42,111 bases of DNA, taken from NCBI GenBank assembly GCA_016869045.1, contig VGFC01000013.1, forward strand, positions 1-42,111, written 5' to 3'. Of the stretch, positions 21,601 to 27,484 are shown one piece after another. The notes under the pieces were generated by a model. The model had not been told where the DNA came from and did no database searches. It was given only the letters and a program-made list of their open reading frames with translations. Each line of letters opens with the position of its first letter. Position 1 is the first letter of the stretch. Source of the stretch: Armatimonadota bacterium (GTDB lineage Bacteria > Armatimonadota > Zipacnadia > Zipacnadales > VGFC01). The translations under genes and the position numbers were made by a program.

Positions 21601-24218
21601 TGGAGTGCCCCTTCGCCGGCGCCGAGGTGAAGGCCGGGGACACGTACTCGGTGGGTCTCACCATCGCATTCCCCGCCGCCCAGGTGGACGTGCCGCCTCT
21701 CGATGGCCTGATGGTGTCCGCGTGTCTGCGGCAGGGGGAGGACCTCGATCGTGTTGACAAAGGCAGTGTCGGGATTGGAATCCCGACCTACGAGCTACGT
21801 GGGGCGGGGAGGAGAGGGGTGCTTCCTCGACAGAGCCCTTCTTCAACACAGTCCTTCGCGCGCTCGACTCCCGTCTGGGAGATCGGCTCCGCGCCTGCCG
21901 CGGCGCAGGTGCACCTCGCCGGCGTCCTCCCGAACCTCGAGAGTGGGCCGTACTGGCTGGAGTTCGCCCTCGGCAAGCCCGGGGCCGAGCCGGTGGCGAC
22001 GGATGCAACCCAATGCTGGGTCGTGGACAACCTCGACCGCGAGCGGTTCTTCCCGCTGATCTCCATTCTGGGCAGCAACGGCGGGGGGCATCAGCTCGAC
22101 GAGGCCGGCGTCCGGGCGCGCGCCGATGACCTCTGGCGCGCCGGCTTCAACACCATCGCGTACGGCGGGGCGACCCGCTTCGCGCCGGCGCATGTCACCA
22201 ACCTCGCCTCGCAGATCGACGCCTATGCCGAGGGCTATGCCTTCAGTCGCGGCATGGCGAGCATCCTGGAGTACACGCACTACACGCGCCTGGAGCAGGA
22301 GGGCAAGGGTGACCCGAGCCCCTTCTCGCCCGACTCGAGGGCGGCGACCCGCGCCCACGTCCAGCCGTACCTCGACGTGGCCGACGCGAACCCGCGCCTC
22401 CTCAGCGTGAAGGTCATCGACGAGCCCACCGTCTCCGAGTCATCGCTCACCTTCAGCGACGATGAGAAGCGCGCCTTCGCCGAACGCTACGGCGGCGAGC
22501 TGCGCCCCCTCAAGGAGATCGGCGACGACCCCCTCGCGCGCCTACATCTCACGCAGTTCATCGGCGACCAGGTCGCTGAGGAGTACCGGCAGGGGTGGGA
22601 GATCAAGCACGAGCAGGACCGCCGGTGGGACCTCCTGCTCACCTACATGTCGCCGGGCTTGGGCTATGGTCGGTCCTTCAGCGGGCAGGAGGATGCGCTG
22701 AAGTGGTCACGGTACGCGGACCGGATCGACTTCGACGTGTATCCCTACTTCTACCCGACCTCGCAGAAGCTCCGCATGGTGCAGGCCAACTACTGCCACG
22801 CCTTCCAGCGCTGCATTGCGCAGCACCTGCATCGGCCCTTCGGCTTCTACGTGGAGCTGGATGACCGCAACTACCCCTTCCAGATCAACCCGCCCGAGGC
22901 GTCGGCCGAGTGCGCCTACACCGCCGTCGGCCAGGGCGTGAGCTACCTGAACTCCTTCATCAACCAGGCCTTCGGCACGGGCGTGCAGTCCCGCCCCGAG
23001 CGTTGGGAATACCTCGCGTCCGAACTGCCGCGCATCCGCCGCCTCGGCCCGCTGCTCAACAAGCTCCCGCGCCCGCCCGCGCCCGTCGCCCTGCTCTACC
23101 CGATGACCCAGGCACGAATCCGCAACGGCTACGCCGTGCCGCACTACGCCTTCGCGCTGCTGAACAGCGCCTTCGGCGACACCGACCTCCTCCACGAGGA
23201 GGTCCTCCTCGAAGCCGGCATCCCGCAGACGTGCCGCGCGCTCGTGCTGCTGCGCACGGAGCTGCTCGCGCGCAAGACCTTCGAGGCGATCCTCTCCTTC
23301 GTCGAAGGCGGGGGATTGCTGCTGGCGGATGGCTCGCTGCCCGCCACCGACGAGACCGGCGCGCCGCTCGCCTGGGCCTTGGACCCCGCCACTGCGCAGG
23401 CCGTGACTACCCCCGGGCCCGGCGTGCCCGTTCGTCTGCACCGCCTCGGAGAGGGCGCGATCCTCCGCCTGGACGCAGATGTCGAAGCCCTCGTGAAGGA
23501 GACCGTCGAGGGTGCCGATCCGCAAAGCCCAGAGATCGCCGCCCCCGTGCGGTTCGCCCAGTGGCACAAGCTGATCCGCACGCTCTTCGAGGGCAGCGTG
23601 ACCGGCGCGCAACCGATCCTGCCGACGGTCGTGACCGACGACGACACCGCGGAGATCGAGGTCGGCGTGCGCTCCGGCGAGAACACCACGCTGCTCGTCG
23701 TCACCAACCACGACTCCCGTGAGCGCACCGCAAGCCTGGCGCTGCCTGGCCTCTCTGAGCGCCCCGGCTTCGTGTGTGACCTCCGCGAGATGAAGCCGAT
23801 CGAGGACGGGGAATTGCGGGGACACGATCGCAATTCGATACGACCGAATTGGGTCATGTCCCCGGAACTCACCCTCGCCGCGCGCCACTCGGCCCTGCTC
23901 GGCCTCTACCCCGAGCGGCCCGCTGGGATCGGCCTGCAACTGAAGCGCGACAAGGCGAAGCCCGGCGAGGGGTTGGCTTACGGGATCGTGGTCCGCAACG
24001 CGCAAGGCAAGCCTGCGCGCGGCCTGCACCTGGTGGAGGTGACGGTGACCGACCCGACCGGCGTCGTCCGCGAACGTTACGGCGGCGGCTTCGCAGTCGC
24101 GGGCACCCTCAACTTCCGCGCGCCCCTCGCGATCAACGCCGCCCCCGGCGAGTGGCGATTCGAGGCCAGGCTGCCCGTCGTCGGGAAATCCGCCACGGCC
24201 ACGCTGATAGTCAGGTAA
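18660..24218 (+). CDS. Giant exported glycosidase-like protein (1852 residues) carrying palindromic-element inserts
   Basis: Signal peptide (MVLLAGLVTINAFSAGAQ). Residues ~25-200 form a carbohydrate-binding-like sandwich (IADFETGSLDRW...FRLDDIDAENAEFELRLDDVKLT). Residues ~313-478 look like an amidotransferase/ThuA-type fold (WIADAVASGAGLLFLAGPN). After ~1120 there is a TIM-barrel-like glycosidase region (FNTIAYGGATRF, VKVIDEPTVSES near 1253, FYVELDDRNYPF) and a further flavodoxin-like domain (VALLYPMTQARIRNGYAVPHY...FVEGGGLLLADGSLP). It recalls beta-galactosidase trimer-type proteins, but the family is not certain. Five stretches (about 244-284, 530-650, 883-918, 1030-1065, 1715-1736) are encoded by palindromic repeats and are low-complexity. 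GTG at 18651 lies in a hairpin, so ATG at 18660 was chosen. The frame is unbroken for 5.5 kb. Confidence 0.72.
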   Translation: MVLLAGLVTINAFSAGAQPDAEPLFDRVIADFETGSLDRWQSSMSGEYYRGGQGQKGLAVVRDEARGSNVLAAQIRWTNPQASEPAFITYFLPQPIPRQLITSVSFAYRLSAYHLDDAAGFKVRLRYSDTEFTDYDVSTGRPLPVGEWQSVTLNTRSGPNVRNIYNSLFGSVREITFRLDDIDAENAEFELRLDDVKLTLRSPAEEQYTPRATARPTDERLDVLYLKHSAEGFFPLEEAARFAGSALERVREGHRQQGTVPLSAVRLPKTGTVPASPPPSSHTLLGDRPPRIDTQLFRGLHFPFFDFPRTRDDVLAHDLIVMLDVDPYVLTWQQSTWIADAVASGAGLLFLAGPNTLSHSRDLKAPIAAILPVSFEPEAKDQSGGPVSIPSPDHSAVTGLDPDRLGRVGAVATVVPKPGAEVALLSGDRPLLVLGQVGVGRTALLATWPQVSTSRDRWFYTDDCCDALLQQLLLWLVKADPPVRVATVTPPPRTVIGPTEVECRLELRSAKPQRVAVRWASGESATPAEGLGASLGLSGAMEIVLKKAGSGLASRPTRYVGRVGEGSSFDGALSQHNLNGAPTRSGAMEIALRKAGSGLASRPTRYVGRVGEASFLDRALLQHNLNRAPTRSGAMNRAPTQGPGRPKLAPTPAEGEAVTVDGLATVSRKFTLQPPRGPQRPVDISATVVDGRGRPLAERRFRTQVLSPITLAGYAQHGRCAFAPGWPVQVGAELSMPGLPRAAASGVGATVSAPDGSWTIGLPTMADVWAYKPGSDEVYHSFSGGEVLNETQTSEGLLPVFTTDALIRATRTDGNVFDADNRIAKVNRRLTARPGGIVNCTYQYEFLRDVRLQRMPLLLTLPVSQWAGTPFRLRCDEGEREGTGANVGLSGAMNGAPTRPGAMNRAPTRGPGRRELAPMEREGVLPADEDANRDGLADVHGLDLTLETPEGPVRIEWQQPGLRAWIRDLRKYGSAEYRIELECPFAGAEVKAGDTYSVGLTIAFPAAQVDVPPLDGLMVSACLRQGEDLDRVDKGSVGIGIPTYELRGAGRRGVLPRQSPSSTQSFARSTPVWEIGSAPAAAQVHLAGVLPNLESGPYWLEFALGKPGAEPVATDATQCWVVDNLDRERFFPLISILGSNGGGHQLDEAGVRARADDLWRAGFNTIAYGGATRFAPAHVTNLASQIDAYAEGYAFSRGMASILEYTHYTRLEQEGKGDPSPFSPDSRAATRAHVQPYLDVADANPRLLSVKVIDEPTVSESSLTFSDDEKRAFAERYGGELRPLKEIGDDPLARLHLTQFIGDQVAEEYRQGWEIKHEQDRRWDLLLTYMSPGLGYGRSFSGQEDALKWSRYADRIDFDVYPYFYPTSQKLRMVQANYCHAFQRCIAQHLHRPFGFYVELDDRNYPFQINPPEASAECAYTAVGQGVSYLNSFINQAFGTGVQSRPERWEYLASELPRIRRLGPLLNKLPRPPAPVALLYPMTQARIRNGYAVPHYAFALLNSAFGDTDLLHEEVLLEAGIPQTCRALVLLRTELLARKTFEAILSFVEGGGLLLADGSLPATDETGAPLAWALDPATAQAVTTPGPGVPVRLHRLGEGAILRLDADVEALVKETVEGADPQSPEIAAPVRFAQWHKLIRTLFEGSVTGAQPILPTVVTDDDTAEIEVGVRSGENTTLLVVTNHDSRERTASLALPGLSERPGFVCDLREMKPIEDGELRGHDRNSIRPNWVMSPELTLAARHSALLGLYPERPAGIGLQLKRDKAKPGEGLAYGIVVRNAQGKPARGLHLVEVTVTDPTGVVRERYGGGFAVAGTLNFRAPLAINAAPGEWRFEARLPVVGKSATATLIVR
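19393..19512. repeat. In-frame palindromic element I (GGGACAGTCCC family)
   Basis: About 115 nt, nearly the same as the intergenic copy at 31264-31376. GGGACAGTCCC occurs twice around a CGGCGGTGAGGCTGCCG hairpin, with outer GTGCGGGAAGG and CTTCGCACAC ends. Inside the gene it encodes VREGHRQQGTVPLSAVRL and PKTGTVPASPPPSSHT without a stop. Confidence 0.85.
20251..20608. repeat. In-frame nested element cluster II
   Basis: Outer inverted ends GGCGCTAGCTTGGG and CCCAAGTTGGCGCC enclose three ATGAAT palindromes starting at 20273, 20414 and 20555. The first two are split at their centre by a 111-nt element (20283-20393 and 20424-20534) that begins GAGATTG(T/C)GTTGA and ends TCAACACAATCTG. The period of the split units is 141 nt, that of the bare unit 30 nt; both are multiples of 3. 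Confidence 0.88.
21308..21413. repeat. In-frame element cluster III
   Basis: Two ATGAAT palindromes (21328 and 21358, 30 nt apart) within the same outer frame as cluster II (TGGCGCTAAC... and ...GAGTTGGCGCC). The first has a GGGCGCC stem, the second GGGCGCG. Neither carries the 111-nt insert. The encoded text is SGAMNGAPTRPGAMNRAPTR. Confidence 0.85.
21750..21855. repeat. In-frame element IV: free copy of the 111-nt element in another frame
   Basis: TGTTGACAAAGG...GTCGGGATTGGAATCCCGACCTACGAG...CTTCTTCAACACAG matches the inserts of cluster II but lies outside any ATGAAT palindrome. It is read in a different frame: VGIGIPTYELRG here, against GSGLASRPTRYVGR in cluster II. Confidence 0.82.
23806..23866. 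repeat. In-frame palindrome V (GGGGACA family)
   Basis: GGGGACACGATCGCAATTCG and CGAATTGGGTCATGTCCCC form arms of ~19 nt around ATACGAC. The encoded insert is GELRGHDRNSIRPNWVMSPE, out of character with its surroundings. Confidence 0.7.
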
Positions 24219-24227
24219 CGGCAGGCG

Positions 24228-24602
24228 TCTTAGAGGGTGTATGAGAAGGACGGCATTGGGCGTGATGAATCACGCCCCTACACTGGGGCACGATGAATCG
24301 TGCCCCTACATGACGGCGATCTACGGTCGTTTGTGATGTAGGGGCGCGATTCATCGCGCCCGATCGAGTAGGGGCGCCATTCATGGCGCCCGCGCACCCT
24401 TCTCACCCACGCTCTTAGAGGGTGTATGAGAAGGACGGCATTGGGCGTGATGAATCACGCCCCTACACTGGGGCACGATGAATCGTGCCCCTACATGACG
24501 GCGATCTACGGTCGTTTGTGATGTAGGGGCGCGATTCATCGCGCCCGATCGAGTAGGGGCGCCATTCATGGCGCCCGCGCACCCTTCTCACCCACGCTCT
24601 TA
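24228..24602. repeat. Perfect 185-bp tandem duplication, each copy holding four ATGAAT palindromes
   Basis: Copies are 24228-24412 and 24413-24597, then TCTTA of a third. I see no difference between them. Each copy has hairpins with stems GGGCGTG, GGGCACG, GGGCGCG and GGGCGCC, the first two in one orientation and the last two in the other. The gap 24219-24730 has no gene. Confidence 0.9.
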
Positions 24603-24730
24603 CAGGCAATGCTGTTGAGTTGGCCCGAGCGGTGAACGGCAGGCGATGCGCGCAAGGGTGCGCGCGGTCCCAGGAACGGCACGAACCACCCCTATCTCAG
24701 CAGCATTGGTCCCACAAGGGAGGGCCGACA

Positions 24731-25444
24731 ATGGAGTCAGAGTTCGAGTTCACGCTGAACGGCCGCACGCATCACGCCAGCCGCGAGCGGGTGATCGAGG
24801 CCCTGCGCGACGTGGACCCTGAGCCGTCCACGCGTCACATGGTCACGGTCGAGGGAGGCACCTACCCCGTCGTGCAAGCGTTCGCCGAGACCTTCGGCCT
24901 CGACCGCCGCCGCTTCACCACGCCGAAGGCTCGCAGCATCTTCTCGCGCCTCGGGTTCGAAGTCACATCGGGGCACAAGATGGAGCCGCGTCCCCGTCCC
25001 GCCCCGCCGCGGAAGCTGCCGCGTCCGATCTTCCACGCCAGCAAACTCCCGCAGGACCTCGTCCAGGAGGTCATTGAGCTTCCCCCCATCATCCTCAACT
25101 GGTCCTACTTCTGGGACTGGGACGAGATCGCCAACGGCACCGACGATGACGAGGACATCGACCTGCCGCCGTCTGAGCCCGGGGTCTATCGAGTCATTGG
25201 CGGGCGCGAAGTCGAGACCCTGTGCATCGGCCGCGCCGCGAACCTCCGGCAGCGCATCTGCTCCGCGCTGATTGCCGGCAAGGCCCCCCATACCGCGGGG
25301 TGCAAGATCCGCGAGAACGAGGACCTCTCCACCGTGCGCATCGCCTGGGCCGTCACCAACCGCCCCGCCGCCGCCGAAGAGGAACTCCACCGCCGCCACG
25401 TCGAGCGCAACGGCCACTGGCCCAAGTACACCCAGCGCACGTAG
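24731..25444 (+). CDS. GIY-YIG-like domain protein
   Basis: A 237-residue protein. The C-terminal part (~148-235) has the outline of a GIY-YIG nuclease: GVYRV (151), then ETLCIGRAANLRQRI with the second motif as CIG and Arg173/Arg175, and an acidic AAEEELHRRHV near the end. Tyr of the YIG motif is replaced by Cys, so activity is uncertain. The N-terminal part (GGTYPVVQAFAETFGLDRRRFTTPKARSIFSRLGFEVTSG, about 42-81) is a small helical module that I associate with HNH and related nucleases. The middle is acidic (GTDDDEDIDLP). AAGGGAGGG 7 nt before the ATG sets the start. Target unknown; it could be a house-cleaning or defence nuclease. Confidence 0.6.
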   Translation: MESEFEFTLNGRTHHASRERVIEALRDVDPEPSTRHMVTVEGGTYPVVQAFAETFGLDRRRFTTPKARSIFSRLGFEVTSGHKMEPRPRPAPPRKLPRPIFHASKLPQDLVQEVIELPPIILNWSYFWDWDEIANGTDDDEDIDLPPSEPGVYRVIGGREVETLCIGRAANLRQRICSALIAGKAPHTAGCKIRENEDLSTVRIAWAVTNRPAAAEEELHRRHVERNGHWPKYTQRT

Positions 25445-25454
25445 GCGTGGTTGC

Positions 25455-25916
25455 CTACCGGGCCTTGACCTTCTCGCTCTTCTTGATCTCCCCGTCGTCG
25501 TTGATGCAGATAGGGTCGCTGCCGTCGGCGAGCTTGATGTCGGAGTTGTACTCGCCGATCTCGATGTGGCTGCCCTCGAGGACGAAGTCACTTGTATCGA
25601 TGGTCACATCCGAGGTCTCGACCTTGAACTCACTCGAAGCGTCAATGGTGACGCGAGAGCCCTCGATCTTCAGGTCCTCGCCGGGTCCGCCGACGACGAT
25701 GCGCTCGGGCGAGGTGACCCGCACGGTGCCGTCCGGCGTGAGGACGAGCGTGGTGCTCCTCGCCGAGATGACGACCGAGCCGTCCGCTTGCGGAGTCAGT
25801 CGGCCGAGGGCGGCCTGGGCGTAGGCCGGGGTGGGTTGCAGACAGGTCTGGATGGCGAGCGCGCCGAGCGCCCCCATCAGGCCGGCGACTGCCAGGAGTG
25901 CGAGTTGACGCTTCAT
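25455..25916 (-). CDS. Exported protein with beta-solenoid-like repeats
   Basis: A 153-residue protein with signal peptide (MKRQLALLAVAGLMGALGALA...AYAQ). The mature part has short repeats of ~10-12 residues (VVISARSTTLVL, IDASSEFKVETS, VTIDTSDFVLEGSHIEIGEY), likely stacked strands of a beta-solenoid, then a basic tail. No family was recognised. Start ATG with GGAGGG upstream; a TACAAT -10 box at 25949-25954 (minus) is a possible promoter. It converges on the GIY-YIG gene with only 10 nt between stops. Confidence 0.7.
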   Translation of the reverse strand: MKRQLALLAVAGLMGALGALAIQTCLQPTPAYAQAALGRLTPQADGSVVISARSTTLVLTPDGTVRVTSPERIVVGGPGEDLKIEGSRVTIDASSEFKVETSDVTIDTSDFVLEGSHIEIGEYNSDIKLADGSDPICINDDGEIKKSEKVKAR

Positions 25917-26023
25917 CGAAGCACCCTCCGTTTCTCGGTGTTTCTACTATTGTACCTCGTAGCACCGCCCCGCAAACGCGCAACGGCAGTTCGCAGGCCC
26001 CAACCCGAGACTCGAGCCCGCCG

Positions 26024-27427
26024 TCACGGCGTGGCTTCGATCAGCTTGAACGACTTGAACGCCTCGTCGAAGAGGGGCGCGAGGCGGTTCCACTTGTCGG
26101 CGGGAGCGGCGTCGGCGAACATGAAGAAGAGGCGGTCGTTGTCCACGAGGTAGACGCGGTGACGCTGGCGCTTCTGGCCGCCGAAGTCGAAGGTGGTGAG
26201 GCTCTCGTACGCAGGGAGGTCGCCGAGCGTGGTCTCCCCGGTCCGGATCAGCTTGTAGCCCTCGAAGGCCTGGGAAGCGATGTTGTCATCGCCCTTGACC
26301 GCCATCTCGGCGGTGATGTCCGGTCTGGGGAGCTGGACCATCGCCAGGGTGAGGCTGCTATCGCCGCCGGGCTCGGACATGGTCACCTGCAGCCTGAACT
26401 GCCCCTGGCCGATGCGCACCGTCCAGTCCGGGGGCGCAGTGATCTGGCAGCCATACACGTCGTTGATATACTTCTGCCCGTCCAGGCGACCCGCTTCGGG
26501 GGGTAGCTGTGTTGCCGCAGCCTCAATGATCATGGTGGCCGCCACGGCACGGTTGATCGCCTGCTCGTAGGTCGGATAGGTGTTCGGGGGAATCGCCGAA
26601 CGCGAAAGGACGTAGACCGTCGGGCCCACCACGCAATAGGTCAGATCGGAGTAGACCTCCAGGCCGTCCTGCGTGGCGACGGTGGAGCGCACGCGAAAGG
26701 CCGATCGGCCCCCCAGCGTGTCGGCCGCCATCGCCACGTCGCGGAACTCAAGGCCCAGCGTCGGCGCGAGCTTGGTCAGCGCGTCCTGCTGGCCGCGCGC
26801 GAGTTGCTCGGCAGTGAAGGTCCCTGGGAGGTCCGCCACCACCCAGTTCAACGTGGCGTTCAGGTCGGGGGAGAACGCGGCCACGGACGCCTTGGCTCCG
26901 GCCTCGACGAACATCCTCCAACCGCCTGGGGCGACTGCCTCCAGGCCCGTGTCGGCATCGGCGAACCGGCCCTCGACGATCTTGCTCTTGGTGGCCTCCT
27001 GATCGATCGCGTCGCTGCCGAGCATCTGCCAGCGCGGGCCCTTCTGCACGAGGAGATCGACCCGCTGCTCGGTCTGGCTCCACGGCTCGCCGGTCTCGGT
27101 GGTCTTGCCGCTGAACGCCCAGGTCACGAGGATGAGGGCCTTCTGGCCGATCACCTGGTTCTCGTCGAACCGCATCTCGACGGCGATGTTCTCGCGCTGG
27201 GTGAACATCGTGCTCAGCTCACCGAGCCAGCCGGCCTGTGCCGAGGCCTGGAGCTGCATCAGCGGCGCGAAGACGCCGAGGACCGCATTCGTGTCCTCCG
27301 TCTCGATCGCCATGCGCAGCTCCTCATACAGGCCCGTGATGGCCGCGGGCTGAGCTCCGGCGCCGCAGCCGACGCCCACCAGGACGGCGGCCATGAGGAG
27401 CCTGGGTAACCGGCGGAGGGTCATCAT
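26024..27427 (-). CDS. Exported protein with PsbP-like C-terminal domain
   Basis: A 467-residue protein. The signal peptide is MMTLRRLPRLLMAAVLVGVGCGAGA, and the Cys could be a lipoprotein site. Residues ~30-140 resemble an NTF2-like (DUF4440) module (LYEELRMAIETEDTNAVLGVF...WQMLGSDAID). Two similar PsbP/DcrB-like modules follow (GGWRMFVEAG...FTAEQLARGQ and YGCQITAPPDWTVRIG...MAVKGDDNIASQAF), each ending in a trafficking-type strand pattern. Function unknown. ATG at 27427 has GGAG upstream; the frame opens at 27478 only by chance. It is 57 nt downstream of a glycosidase gene and probably in the same unit. Confidence 0.62.
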   Translation of the reverse strand: MMTLRRLPRLLMAAVLVGVGCGAGAQPAAITGLYEELRMAIETEDTNAVLGVFAPLMQLQASAQAGWLGELSTMFTQRENIAVEMRFDENQVIGQKALILVTWAFSGKTTETGEPWSQTEQRVDLLVQKGPRWQMLGSDAIDQEATKSKIVEGRFADADTGLEAVAPGGWRMFVEAGAKASVAAFSPDLNATLNWVVADLPGTFTAEQLARGQQDALTKLAPTLGLEFRDVAMAADTLGGRSAFRVRSTVATQDGLEVYSDLTYCVVGPTVYVLSRSAIPPNTYPTYEQAINRAVAATMIIEAAATQLPPEAGRLDGQKYINDVYGCQITAPPDWTVRIGQGQFRLQVTMSEPGGDSSLTLAMVQLPRPDITAEMAVKGDDNIASQAFEGYKLIRTGETTLGDLPAYESLTTFDFGGQKRQRHRVYLVDNDRLFFMFADAAPADKWNRLAPLFDEAFKSFKLIEATP

Positions 27428-27484
27428 CGAGACACACTCCCATGCAAGACAGGTTGTGGACCCACGGCCGCGCGCCACGGCATC

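Noticed and set aside
22707-24029. Minus-strand gene inside the giant gene
   Set aside because: Antisense shadow of the glycosidase region; composition is typical of a complementary frame in GC-rich DNA.
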